NCBI GenBank assembly: GCA_944389145.1
Contig: CALXLH010000014.1
Span: 1-64,000 of the forward strand
Length of the DNA: 64,000 nt
Direction: 5' to 3'
Source of the DNA: an uncultured Spirochaetaceae bacterium
Lineage (GTDB): Bacteria; Spirochaetota; Spirochaetia; Sphaerochaetales; Sphaerochaetaceae
The position numbers were made by a program, and so were the translations under genes. Shown here in pieces: positions 25,686 through 34,407 of the stretch. The notes under the pieces are model-generated. The model was not told where the DNA came from. It searched no databases and was given only the letters and a program-made list of their open reading frames with translations. Numbering within the stretch: the first letter of the stretch is position 1; each line of letters begins with the position of its first letter.

Positions 25686-26558
25686 TTACTGAAGCAGGCT
25701 CTTGTTTGCGTTCTTTATGAGCTTATACGATGCCGCGAATGTGATTCCCAGAAGGATCCACCCCAAGGCCGACCCCCTTCCGAAGTTGTAGTACAGGAAG
25801 GATTCCTTATACATGTTTATCGCAAGGATTTCTGTACTTGTTCCTGGTCCGCCTCCGGTAAATACCCATACGATCTCAAATGACCTGATCAAGAAGATGA
25901 TCCTGAAGACCAAGCCGACGAGAACGGCCGGAGAGATTATCGGAAGAAGGACACGGAAGAAATAATTGAAGGATCTTGCTCCGTCGATCTTTGCAGCCTC
26001 CTCAACTTCCGTAGGAACAGTAGTAAGCGCCGCATATATCGTTATCATGAGAAATGGGAACTCTTTCCATACGCTTACCAAGCATACAGGTATCATAGAT
26101 GTGAGCTTCGTGCTAAACCATATGACGGGTTCAAAACCAAGCTTGGTCAGACCATAGTTTATCCAACCATATGTCGGATCTAACAGGTACTTCCATATCT
26201 GGACAGCCACTACAGGGCTTACGGCATATGGCGCTAAAAGCAGACAGAACCATAAAGGCTGGAATCTGAATCTCTTATTAAGCAGCAAGGCACAGGAAAA
26301 TCCTAAGAAAAGCTCCGCAACCAGACAGCCGACAAGATAATACACGTTATTCAGTACAGCCATCCAGAATCTTGAGTTCGTTAAGAGGCTTATATAATTA
26401 TCAAGCCCAATAAAGCTGACCTCTCTACCAGGGGAATAGTCAGTAAAACCATAAAAAAGGGCAACAACAGATGGAATAAGGATAACAAACACAAGTACAG
26501 CAAGCGCAGGGAATACATATGTCAGTAATCTAAGGGTTTTCCTATTCGTCTTCATCAT
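25686..26558 (-). CDS. Carbohydrate ABC transporter permease (MalF-like)
   Basis: About 290 residues with six membrane segments and the EAA loop EVEEAAKIDGARSFNYFFRVLLP. I place the start at ATG 26558 (or the adjacent ATG 26555), just after AAGGAGG; the frame extends upstream to 26618 but that part lies in the intercistronic hairpin. It follows the binding-protein gene and a strong stem-loop, which would let the binding protein be made in excess. Confidence 0.93.
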   Translation of the reverse strand: MMKTNRKTLRLLTYVFPALAVLVFVILIPSVVALFYGFTDYSPGREVSFIGLDNYISLLTNSRFWMAVLNNVYYLVGCLVAELFLGFSCALLLNKRFRFQPLWFCLLLAPYAVSPVVAVQIWKYLLDPTYGWINYGLTKLGFEPVIWFSTKLTSMIPVCLVSVWKEFPFLMITIYAALTTVPTEVEEAAKIDGARSFNYFFRVLLPIISPAVLVGLVFRIIFLIRSFEIVWVFTGGGPGTSTEILAINMYKESFLYYNFGRGSALGWILLGITFAASYKLIKNANKSLLQ

Positions 26559-26577
26559 GCCTCCTTCAACTACCAGA

Positions 26578-26611
26578 ATTGGGGTGCCTTTCATCAATAT
26601 GGCACCCCAAT
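26578..26611 (-). other. Intercistronic stem-loop between binding protein and permease
   Basis: Perfect 11-bp inverted repeat (ATTGGGGTGCC / GGCACCCCAAT) with a 12-base loop and no T-tract. It resembles mRNA-stabilising hairpins found after periplasmic-binding-protein genes (for example malE-malF), and would raise binding protein relative to permeases. Confidence 0.65.
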
Positions 26612-26618
26612 CATTCAT

Positions 26619-27920
26619 TTAGATAAGAGCTTCAATCTTGCTTGCAGCAATATCCATTTCGGTCTGGGCATCCATACCCTTGATGACAACATTCTCCATA
26701 TGCTCACCGATGATATCGATGATTTCACCAGAGTTCTCGAGTGGAGGCAGGGCACTCCTTGTCCTCGGGAATGTTGCAGAAGCGACTAAGGCACCCGCAT
26801 CTCCTGATTCTGCCTGCCAGTCAAGCACGGACATCCTTGCTGGGGCATTCTCATTCTTAGCCAGCTCGACACTGGCGTAATCAGAGGTAAGATACCTGAT
26901 GACATCCCATGCCAGATCCTTCTGATCAGATCCCTTAAGGATTGATATTGCCCAGGTAAATGAAATCGAGTCACTATACTTCTTGTCCTCCGTCTGCAAT
27001 TCAGCAGCCAGCGGGATTTCACATGGAAGTATATTTCCAGCCTCTCTGGAAGTCTCAGGATCATTATAACGCGGACTATAGTTCGCAGATCCCAAGGACA
27101 GGGCGGCTCTGCCATCCTTCAGCATCTGATCAGCATCATTTCCCGTCATATTATTCCAGTTTGGCGGCATGAGGCCTTCCGCATACATCTTCCTATAAAG
27201 TTCCAAGAACTTAATCACAGGCTCTTCATTAATGACAACCTCATAATCAGGGGTAATTATGTCGCCGCCGAACATCCTTGCACCAATGGCAAGCTGCTCA
27301 TGCAGATCCCATCTTGTTCCTCTAGAAGCAAATCCATAAACCTTTTCTCCGCTAGGAAGTGTATAGGTACAGGCCTTCGCTATCTCATAGATTTCCTCTG
27401 GAGTAGACGGAAGTTCCGTTATTCCCCTCTCCTCAAGGATCCTCTGGTTATACCAAATGTTCCATACTCCTGACCTAATCGGTATCGCATACAGATTGCC
27501 ATCAATAGTGAAATCCGCAAGCATTCCTTCGGAATAGTCCTCAGGGAATCCATCTAATGGCTTCTCCTCAAGATACTTGTTAAGGGGTTCAAGATAATTG
27601 ACTATCCTATCATCAGCCATTGATTGAAGGATATAGAACAGATCCTCTTCAGTTTCAGGGAGAGCGCCGATGCGGAAAAGCATCTGCTGCTGTTCATCGG
27701 TTCCATTGGTGATTATGAAATTCAATCCAATACCAAGTTCTTCCTTCATTCCTTCAAGGAGATTATCTCCGGTCCCAAGGCCTGTTCCCGTAATATTATT
27801 CTGGGCAAAGCTCTGGGTTACCATCGTAATATCCTGATTCCCGACTTCCTCTGTTCCTGAAGCGAAAACCATAGAAATGGCAAGAAGTGATAATACAATT
27901 AGTGTTAGAGACTTCCTCAT
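26619..27920 (-). CDS. Sugar ABC transporter substrate-binding protein
   Basis: 433-residue SBP family 1 protein. The N-terminus is a signal peptide (MRKSLTLIVLSLLAISMVFA) cleaved near VFA-SG; it lacks a lipobox Cys, so it should be a soluble periplasmic protein. EVYEIAKACTY-type and WNIWYNQRILEERGI segments are typical of CUT1 binding proteins. GGAGG precedes the ATG. The ligand is unknown; the neighbouring YiaK-like reductase suggests a sugar acid or an oligosaccharide containing one. It is the first gene of the transport operon, 117 bp after the response regulator. Confidence 0.92.
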   Translation of the reverse strand: MRKSLTLIVLSLLAISMVFASGTEEVGNQDITMVTQSFAQNNITGTGLGTGDNLLEGMKEELGIGLNFIITNGTDEQQQMLFRIGALPETEEDLFYILQSMADDRIVNYLEPLNKYLEEKPLDGFPEDYSEGMLADFTIDGNLYAIPIRSGVWNIWYNQRILEERGITELPSTPEEIYEIAKACTYTLPSGEKVYGFASRGTRWDLHEQLAIGARMFGGDIITPDYEVVINEEPVIKFLELYRKMYAEGLMPPNWNNMTGNDADQMLKDGRAALSLGSANYSPRYNDPETSREAGNILPCEIPLAAELQTEDKKYSDSISFTWAISILKGSDQKDLAWDVIRYLTSDYASVELAKNENAPARMSVLDWQAESGDAGALVASATFPRTRSALPPLENSGEIIDIIGEHMENVVIKGMDAQTEMDIAASKIEALI

Positions 27921-27983
27921 CCGTTTCCTCCTTTTGAAAACCTTGCTTAGATTCTCCCATGGCTATTTGGAGGCCGACAGATT

Positions 27984-28026
27984 CAAAAGTACTCATTATT
28001 TCGGATCTTATTGATCCAAAAGTACT
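27984..28026 (-). promoter_or_regulatory. Direct repeats upstream of the ABC operon, probable response-regulator sites
   Basis: Two exact 10-bp copies of AGTACTTTTG (on the - strand) with starts 33 bp apart, about three helical turns, flanking the hairpin GGATC-AATAA-GATCC. They lie between the response-regulator gene and the binding protein, the expected place for activator sites. No good -35/-10 pair is visible, as is common for activated promoters. Confidence 0.5.
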
Positions 28027-28037
28027 AGTAAACCAAT

Positions 28038-28697
28038 TTAGCTATGAAGATACTTACGCCCTATTGCCATAAGCTGGACTCTTTTGTGTATGCCAGTCTT
28101 CTGATAGATCATGCTCACATAATTCTTAACTGTCTGCAATGAAATGCACATCTTATCAGCAATTTCCTCATTAGTAAGACCTCTAGCAATATGATTGAAG
28201 ACCTCCGCTTCTCGCGAAGTCAGATCGGTAAATGGGAATTCATCACCGTCATTATTCTTATTATCATAATCCAACATGTCATCAACAATGCTTCTTTGGA
28301 TATGGATGATATTATTCTCCTTGACCTTGAAAACCATCTCAATAAGATCCTCTAGCGGCGTATCTTTCAATAAATATCCCACGACATTGCACTTGAGGAT
28401 TTTCTTCACATTCCAATAATCATCGACAAAAGCGGTCAGCATTACTATCTTGATGTCAGGATTGGATTCCGCAAGATGCTTCGCAACATCAATTCCATCA
28501 ATGACTGGCATATGTATATCAAGGAGAATCACATCAGGTATCATTCCCTGTGCGATGCAATCCAATACTTCCTGGCCATTCTTTGGGGTAGCTATTATCT
28601 CAATATCCGATGAAAGCAGCTCAATGACAGTCTTAAGGCTTTCAAGAAACAATATCTGATCATCGGCTATCATAAGCCGGATCTTGTCATTATCCAT
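28038..28697 (-). CDS. NarL/FixJ-family response regulator
   Basis: 219 residues. Receiver domain with acidic pair D12-D13, phosphoacceptor D60 (VILLDIHMP), T in MLTAF and K in LLKDTP. The C-terminal LuxR-type helix-turn-helix has LTSREAEVFNHIARGLTNEEIADKMCISLQTVKNYVSMIYQKTG. ATG 28697 lies within the kinase stop (8-base overlap) with AGGAGG upstream. It likely activates the adjacent sugar ABC operon through the repeats at 27984-28026. Confidence 0.93.
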   Translation of the reverse strand: MDNDKIRLMIADDQILFLESLKTVIELLSSDIEIIATPKNGQEVLDCIAQGMIPDVILLDIHMPVIDGIDVAKHLAESNPDIKIVMLTAFVDDYWNVKKILKCNVVGYLLKDTPLEDLIEMVFKVKENNIIHIQRSIVDDMLDYDNKNNDGDEFPFTDLTSREAEVFNHIARGLTNEEIADKMCISLQTVKNYVSMIYQKTGIHKRVQLMAIGRKYLHS

Positions 28698-29922
28698 CGA
28701 AATCACCTCCTAATGGGATTTCCGCAAGCAATATAAACCCTGTACTAGAGGCAGAGATCTCCAAGGTGCCCCCTACCTTTCCCAACCGAGATTCCATGGT
28801 TGTCAGGCCAATTCCCTTCATGACGTTCCCTGACACTGGATTATCATCGCTTATCCGCAATTCTAGAATATTCTTATCACATCGGATTGAAACATCTATC
28901 GAATCAGGATTTCCATGCTTTACGGAATTAGTCATACCTTCTTGGACAAACCTTATGACAACATCATCCATCTGTGATCCGAGAGAAAACGGAACCTTAT
29001 AGAAATTCAGGTTAATCCTCACCGATGAAAGCTCCGAGAAGACATTCGTTATCTCAAAGATCTTATTCGATAGAGATTCCTTATTCTCGGAATAATACAG
29101 CTGATTGAATGTACTACGGACATCACTCAAGCCAGACTTGGTATGCGCAATGGCCTTATCGAAGACCTCTTCTGTCTTCTGACGTTCACCTCGCCTGCAT
29201 AATAACCGTCCAGCCTGAAGGAGCATAAGCAGATTAGTAATGTAATACCCTACTATATCATGGATATTGCCGGTTATACGTTTTCTCTCATTCTCAACCG
29301 AACTATCTCGTAGGGTAATCGCATTCTGCTGCATCTCTATATTCCGTTCCGTTAACCTATTAACAATAAGCTGCAGCTTTGCAGTAGCCTCGTCAGCGTT
29401 TGCCAAGCGGAATCTTGAATATCTGATACAGTAAAACAGAAGAATGGCGATCATTGCATATAAAAGAAGAGAAAACCATTCTTCAAATCCCCCATCATTT
29501 ATGATACCCATGTAAAATGCCTTACTAGCAAAGTTATCAACTATGAATTGATGCGTCACAATATAACCTAATACAAGGAAGATTATGAGAAATGATACGC
29601 TTAAGAATTCCTTCATAGTTGCTTGGGCAATGATGTTAATCAACAACAGCTCAGCTAAAAGCAGTTCTCCCGGATATGGATAAGTAATCACCACATATAT
29701 GACTACAGAGCATAGTAAGCTAAAATGGAAGAAACGCGGCTGAAGTATTCCTATTATACCAATACATATCGATAAGGTAATCAGAAAGCATATCTGATAA
29801 TACCAGTTTCTTGGATACTCATATGATATCAACTGGATAGAAACATATGATAAGGCAAGAAGATGCGTTACCAACAGCTGGACTATCAGTAAAACATCAT
29901 CGATCCTATACCGCGATTTCAT
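28690..29922 (-). CDS. Sensor histidine kinase (HisKA_3, NarX/DesK type)
   Basis: About 410 residues. The first ~170 hold six hydrophobic membrane segments with hardly any extracytoplasmic loops, so sensing is probably within or at the membrane. A short coiled coil (~175-215) leads to the HisKA_3 box ENERKRITGNIHDIVGYY, with the phosphoacceptor His near residue 221. HATPase motifs EGMTNSVKHG, ISDDN and GIGLTTMESR follow. Start ATG 29922 is preferred: TAGAAT ends 7 bases upstream; ATG 29931 is only 3 bases from another hexamer. Confidence 0.92.
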   Translation of the reverse strand: MKSRYRIDDVLLIVQLLVTHLLALSYVSIQLISYEYPRNWYYQICFLITLSICIGIIGILQPRFFHFSLLCSVVIYVVITYPYPGELLLAELLLINIIAQATMKEFLSVSFLIIFLVLGYIVTHQFIVDNFASKAFYMGIINDGGFEEWFSLLLYAMIAILLFYCIRYSRFRLANADEATAKLQLIVNRLTERNIEMQQNAITLRDSSVENERKRITGNIHDIVGYYITNLLMLLQAGRLLCRRGERQKTEEVFDKAIAHTKSGLSDVRSTFNQLYYSENKESLSNKIFEITNVFSELSSVRINLNFYKVPFSLGSQMDDVVIRFVQEGMTNSVKHGNPDSIDVSIRCDKNILELRISDDNPVSGNVMKGIGLTTMESRLGKVGGTLEISASSTGFILLAEIPLGGDFDG

Positions 29923-29929
29923 AACACGC

Positions 29930-29935
29930 ATTCTA
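29930..29935 (-). promoter_or_regulatory. -10 box of the histidine kinase gene
   Basis: TAGAAT ending 7 bases before ATG 29922. Upstream is A+T-rich without a clear -35, except TTTAAA at a 19-base spacing. Confidence 0.4.
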
Positions 29936-30001
29936 GCATAAGCGTGATTAAATTTTTAAATACATTTGCTTTTATGATATGTTAGCAAGATAGAATAATT
30001 A

Positions 30002-30598
30002 TTATCTAATCTTAACTCCTACCATCCTCACTATCGCCAATGCCTGCGATACATCAAGCCTGGCACCCCTCAGTTCCTTGAGGTTCTCGGAGAGCGCCAT
30101 TCCCTCTATATCCGAATCCCCCAGATCGACAGATGCAAGCATGGTAGAACGGAACGATGAGCGGACAAGTGAACAATCCAGGAATGACAGGCCATCGACC
30201 TTGCATTCGGAGAACGAGGAGTCAGAGAGATCGCATCCTGTGATACGTACATCCCTGAGGAATGACAAGTCGAATGTAGAATATATGAGCGATGAACGCT
30301 CGATCGTGAGCGACCGTATGCGAGACCTGGCAAGCGAGGCTCCCGTAAGCCGGCAGTCCCTCATCGTCACGCGCAGGAACGATGATGAGGAGAAATCAGC
30401 AGAGGAGAGATCGCAGGAATCGAATACGACATCGGTCAGGGCCGAATCATAGAATGACGTGGATGGAAATGAGCATGATGTGAATACGGAATCCCTGATA
30501 ACACATCTCGAGAGATCCTCTCCAGGGATGGAAAGAGAGGACAAGGAAAGATCAGAGGCCTCCCCATCCTCCTCTATCATGCGTCTCAGCTCATCCAT
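30002..30598 (-). CDS. Pentapeptide-repeat protein at the end of the his operon
   Basis: 198 residues made mostly of A(D/S)xS/L-type pentapeptides, with aromatic or aliphatic centres every five residues (SSADFSSSSF, LTGASLARSRI, CDLSDSSFSECKV), from residue ~20 to ~175. This predicts a right-handed quadrilateral beta-helix. No signal or membrane segment. ATG 30598 overlaps the hisIE stop by one base (TGATG), so it is translationally coupled to histidine synthesis genes although no histidine role is known for such proteins. DNA-gyrase-binding Qnr-like activity is possible but unsupported. Confidence 0.85.
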   Translation of the reverse strand: MDELRRMIEEDGEASDLSLSSLSIPGEDLSRCVIRDSVFTSCSFPSTSFYDSALTDVVFDSCDLSSADFSSSSFLRVTMRDCRLTGASLARSRIRSLTIERSSLIYSTFDLSFLRDVRITGCDLSDSSFSECKVDGLSFLDCSLVRSSFRSTMLASVDLGDSDIEGMALSENLKELRGARLDVSQALAIVRMVGVKIR

Positions 30599-31206
30599 CA
30601 GCGGGAGTGACGCTCCTTCAGGACCTCGACGACCTCGGCAAGCGTGGAGTCCTTCTGCGCAAGCAGCACCAGGAAGTGATACATCAGATCCGCGGCCTCG
30701 CCTAGGAAAAGCTCCTTATCATCATCCTTGGATTCTATGATAAGCTCAACGGCCTCCTCTCCGACCTTCTGCGCGATCTTGTTGAGCCCCCTTGAGAAGA
30801 GATGGTTGGTATAGGAGCCCTCGACAGGATTGGAACGCCTGTCCTTGATGACTGACTCAAGATAGAAGAGGAATTCGGATGAGGATAGCTCAGATGGCTC
30901 ATTCTCCTCTCCGAAGCATGTATCAGCACCGGTGTGGCATACAGGACCAGAAGGTATCGCCTTGACAAGAAGGGTATCCCCATCGCAGTCGGCAAGTATC
31001 TCCCTAACCTTCAGGAAGTTACCGCTTGTCTCCCCCTTGGTCCATATGCGCCCCCGCGAACGCGAGAAGAACGTTACAAGCCCCCTGTCGAGCGTAAGCT
31101 TATACGCCTCCTCGTTCATATATCCAAGCATCAGCACCCTACGCGTGACAGCATCCTGAACAACGGCCGGAACGAGCCCACCCCCCTTGGAAAAATCAAT
31201 CGTCAT
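30598..31206 (-). CDS. hisIE: Bifunctional phosphoribosyl-AMP cyclohydrolase / phosphoribosyl-ATP pyrophosphatase
   Basis: Steps 2 and 3 of histidine synthesis in one 202-residue chain. The N-terminal HisI domain has RGLVTFFSRSRGRIWTKGE and the zinc-binding CHTGADTCF. The C-terminal HisE domain has NPVEGSYTNHLFSRG, KVGEEAVELIIESKDDD and EAADLMYHFLVLL. It begins three bases after the hisF stop. Confidence 0.96.
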   Translation of the reverse strand: MTIDFSKGGGLVPAVVQDAVTRRVLMLGYMNEEAYKLTLDRGLVTFFSRSRGRIWTKGETSGNFLKVREILADCDGDTLLVKAIPSGPVCHTGADTCFGEENEPSELSSSEFLFYLESVIKDRRSNPVEGSYTNHLFSRGLNKIAQKVGEEAVELIIESKDDDKELFLGEAADLMYHFLVLLAQKDSTLAEVVEVLKERHSR

Positions 31207-31209
31207 CCT

Positions 31210-31980
31210 CTACCTTCCCATCCTGACCGGAATACCATTCTCCCTGAGATATTCCTTAAGCTCTGGGATATCTATCTCATGGAAATGGAAGACGGAGGCT
31301 GCTAAGGCGGCATCTGCCATCCCTTCCACGAAGACTTCCCTGAAATCAGCCATAGTCCCAGCACCGCCTGAAGCGATTACCGGAATACTGATATTACCGC
31401 TGATTACACGGGTTAAGTCAACAGCAAAGCCTCCTTTTGTCCCATCGGCATCCATCGACGTGACAAGAATTTCCCCGCATCCCCTGCTCTCCGCCTCCCT
31501 GGCCCAGGAAAGCGCGTCGATGCCGGTGGGTGTCCTTCCTCCGTCAACGACCGTCTCATAGCCAGATGCCATCGCCGGGTTGGTCACGGCATCAAGGGCA
31601 AGGACGACGCACTGGGAGCCAAAGCGCCTTGAAAGGGTGTCTATAAGGGAAGGAGAGCGTACAGCGGCACTGTTCACGGAGATCTTGTCAGCCCCTGCGG
31701 ATAGGATCCTGTCCACGTCGTCCTCGCTCCTGATACCCCCTCCGACCGTAAACGGGATGGATATCCTGTCAGAGACGGAACGCACAAGCGCAGTCATCGT
31801 TCCCCTGTTCTCCACCGTTGCCGTTATATCAAGGAACACAAGCTCATCGGCCCCTGTGCGGCTATACAGCTCCGCAAGATCCACCGCAGAGCCGGCATCC
31901 CTGAGATCTACGAAGTTAACACCCTTGACGGTACGGCCATCCTTCACATCAAGGCATGGTATTATCCTCTTGGCCAGCAT
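31210..31980 (-). CDS. hisF: Imidazole glycerol phosphate synthase, cyclase subunit
   Basis: Uses ammonia from HisH to convert PRFAR into imidazole glycerol phosphate and AICAR. 256 residues, (beta/alpha)8 barrel, with the catalytic Asp in [18 protein letters not shown] and the second Asp in [15 protein letters not shown], plus VNSAAV and IASGGAGT phosphate loops. It overlaps hisA by 19 bases. Confidence 0.97.
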   Translation of the reverse strand: MLAKRIIPCLDVKDGRTVKGVNFVDLRDAGSAVDLAELYSRTGADELVFLDITATVENRGTMTALVRSVSDRISIPFTVGGGIRSEDDVDRILSAGADKISVNSAAVRSPSLIDTLSRRFGSQCVVLALDAVTNPAMASGYETVVDGGRTPTGIDALSWAREAESRGCGEILVTSMDADGTKGGFAVDLTRVISGNISIPVIASGGAGTMADFREVFVEGMADAALAASVFHFHEIDIPELKEYLRENGIPVRMGR

Positions 31981-32687
31981 TCAGCCTCCTTCATGTCAGA
32001 TATCGTGATACGTCCCTCATAATAGGCCTTGCCCACGATGGCGCCATAGCATCCGGCATCACGAAGGGCAAGCAGGTCCGTCTTCGACGACACCCCGCCC
32101 GATGCGATGAGGCGAAGCGAGGGAAATGAGGAGAGAAGATTCCCATACAATCCAAGCGATGGCCCGGATAGCATTCCATCGCGGTCTATATCGGTGACTG
32201 CTGCAATATCAATACCAGATAAAAGATAGCTAGATAGGAATGAAATTATATTGATAGAAGTATCCTCACTCCAGCCGGAGACGGCAATTCTTCCAGCCCG
32301 CACATCTGCGCTTAGTATGATGTGTCCGGGATAGGAAGCAGCCCAGCTCCTCACCTCTTCGCCATCCTTCACCGCGGCTGATCCCACGTTGACGGCAGAG
32401 GCCCCCGCGTCGAATGCCCGCCTGACATCCTCAGCGCTCCTTATCCCTCCGCCGAAATCAATGGAGAGCGAGGTATCGCGGGCTATCGCCTCAAGCACAT
32501 CCAGGTTCCTTCCCTGGCCCTTCGCACCATCGAGATCGACAAGGTGAAGCGATGAGAGGCCGCCATCCTCAAAGCGTCGGGCCGCATCCAGCGGAGAGAG
32601 GCCATACCCCTTCTCCTTCGAATAATCCCCCCTTTCCAGCCGTACGAGCCGACCTCCTATCAGATCGATTGCAGGAATTACCTTCAT
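31962..32687 (-). CDS. hisA: Phosphoribosylformimino-5-aminoimidazole carboxamide ribotide isomerase
   Basis: Amadori isomerisation of ProFAR to PRFAR. 241 residues, barrel paralogue of His[21 protein letters not shown] (catalytic Asp), [23 protein letters not shown] and IASGGVSS. I use ATG 32687, which has GGAGG four bases upstream and overlaps the hisH stop (TGATG); a GTG one codon earlier is in frame. Confidence 0.96.
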   Translation of the reverse strand: MKVIPAIDLIGGRLVRLERGDYSKEKGYGLSPLDAARRFEDGGLSSLHLVDLDGAKGQGRNLDVLEAIARDTSLSIDFGGGIRSAEDVRRAFDAGASAVNVGSAAVKDGEEVRSWAASYPGHIILSADVRAGRIAVSGWSEDTSINIISFLSSYLLSGIDIAAVTDIDRDGMLSGPSLGLYGNLLSSFPSLRLIASGGVSSKTDLLALRDAGCYGAIVGKAYYEGRITISDMKEAECWPRG

Positions 32688-33274
32688 CACGCCTCCAGGA
32701 ATGCCTTGAGAACCCGCTCACCGGCATCGCCGCTCTTCTCCGGATGGAACTGCGTCAGGAAGAAGTTATCATTCACAAGTGCCGCTGAGAACTCAAGCCC
32801 ATCGTATGAGCATACCGCGCTGGTATACTCCGAGACAGGCACATAGAATGAATGGACGAAATACATATACTCATCCTCCTTCACATCCCTGAACAACGCT
32901 CCACTCAGCGAGGAAACCGTGTTCCAGCCCATATGAGGAATCTTGAAGCCACGGCCATCAGGGAAGCGCAGGACCGGGGAAGGTATCACGCCAAGGCATT
33001 CTGTATTTCCCTCCTCGGAATAAGCGCACATCAGCTGCATCCCGAGGCAGATGCCAAGGAACGGCTGCCTCAGCGAGCGTATCGTATCGATAAGCCCGGA
33101 AGCAGAAAGCGATGCCATGGCGCTTGAAGCCTCTCCGACTCCGGGGAATATGACACGGTCGGCAGATCGTATCATATCGGGATCGGCAGTGAGCGTCCCA
33201 TCCACACCCAGACGGCCAAGCGCGGAAAGTACCGAACGCACATTACCCGCGCCATACCGTATCACCGCGATCAT
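32687..33274 (-). CDS. hisH: Imidazole glycerol phosphate synthase, glutaminase subunit
   Basis: Class I glutamine amidotransferase feeding ammonia to HisF. 195 residues. The nucleophile Cys lies in FLGICLGMQLMC (near residue 80); the His/Glu pair is in FFLTQFHPEKSG; the oxyanion region is VIFPGVGEA. ATG 33274 overlaps the hisB stop by four bases. Confidence 0.96.
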   Translation of the reverse strand: MIAVIRYGAGNVRSVLSALGRLGVDGTLTADPDMIRSADRVIFPGVGEASSAMASLSASGLIDTIRSLRQPFLGICLGMQLMCAYSEEGNTECLGVIPSPVLRFPDGRGFKIPHMGWNTVSSLSGALFRDVKEDEYMYFVHSFYVPVSEYTSAVCSYDGLEFSAALVNDNFFLTQFHPEKSGDAGERVLKAFLEA

Positions 33275-34407
33275 AGCACCCCCTTCGTGGATGAGACGGA
33301 ATCATCACCTGGGATACGCCTGACAGCCTTCCGCAGGGCCCTTGCGAACGCCTTGAAGACAGCCTCTGCGGTATGATGGCTGTCCCCACCGCTTGTCGCA
33401 GATACATATATATTGCATCTGGCAGCGGAGGAGAACGAACGGAAGAAATGACGCAGCAGCTCGGTAGGGAACGACCCGACATAGCTCATCGAGAACGCGA
33501 CATCCCACATCAGCTCATCCCGTCCAGAGAAGTCGATGGCAACCGTCGCGGCCGTGTCATCCATCGGAACGATCTCGAAGCCATAGCGCTCTATGCCCCG
33601 CTTCTCTCCCAGAGCCTCAAGCACCGCAGCGCCCAGGGCAAGCGCCGTATCCTCAACGGTATGATGCTCATCAACGTATAAGTCTCCTCTTGCCTCTCCG
33701 AAGATATCGCAGCGGGAATGCCTCACCAGCTGATCAAGCATATGATCGAAGAAACCTATGCCTGTGCGGATATGGCCATTTCCCGTGCCATCCAGATCGA
33801 TGCTTATGGAGACATCTGTCTCATTCGTGGTACGCCTGACAGAAGCCTTCCTATGCTCCTTCACCTCTCCGCAGGTAAGGAACGAGGCGATCGAGAGCCA
33901 GCTATCGGTCTTCAGGACGATCGTATCCTGCAGATCAGAGGGAATCTCCTCAGCACTATCGGTATACCATATTCCCTTCGCGCCCAGGTTGCGCGCCAGG
34001 ATCATATCGGTGAGCCTGTCACCGATCATGAAGGAGGAAGCCAGATCGAACGACCCATCCATATAGCCCTCAAGCATCGCCGTCCCGGGCTTTCTTCCTG
34101 GGCAGCCATCCTCAGGCAGGGAGAAGTCTATGTTCACATCATCGAACATGATGCCCTCGCCACGGAGGGTGGAGAATATCCTCTCCGCCGGCCCTTCGAA
34201 TGATTCGAACGGGAAAGAGGGAGTGCCGACTCCATCCTGATTGGAGACCATCACCAGCTCATAGCCAGTCCGCCTTCCTATCTCGCGGAGGGCCTCGAAG
34301 ACATGCGGCATATAGATTATCTTCTCAAAGCTGTCAATCTGATCCTCTATGACGATCACGCCATCGCGGTCTACGAAAAGGGCCTTCTTCCTATATCTGG
34401 AATCCAC
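33271..34407 (-). CDS. hisB: Bifunctional histidinol-phosphatase / imidazoleglycerol-phosphate dehydratase
   Basis: Enterobacterial-type HisNB fusion, 378 residues. The N-terminal HAD phosphatase (1-~165) has ALFVDRDGVIVIEDQ, VMVSNQDG, a zinc-loop Cys (EDGCPGRKPG) and MIGDRLTDMILA. The C-terminal IGP dehydratase (~185-378) has GIGFFDHMLDQL, DEHHTVEDTALALG and SGGDSHHTAEAVFKAF manganese-binding His clusters. The start is GTG 34407, overlapping hisC by 17 bases. It supplies steps 6 and 8. Confidence 0.96.
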   Translation of the reverse strand: MDSRYRKKALFVDRDGVIVIEDQIDSFEKIIYMPHVFEALREIGRRTGYELVMVSNQDGVGTPSFPFESFEGPAERIFSTLRGEGIMFDDVNIDFSLPEDGCPGRKPGTAMLEGYMDGSFDLASSFMIGDRLTDMILARNLGAKGIWYTDSAEEIPSDLQDTIVLKTDSWLSIASFLTCGEVKEHRKASVRRTTNETDVSISIDLDGTGNGHIRTGIGFFDHMLDQLVRHSRCDIFGEARGDLYVDEHHTVEDTALALGAAVLEALGEKRGIERYGFEIVPMDDTAATVAIDFSGRDELMWDVAFSMSYVGSFPTELLRHFFRSFSSAARCNIYVSATSGGDSHHTAEAVFKAFARALRKAVRRIPGDDSVSSTKGVL

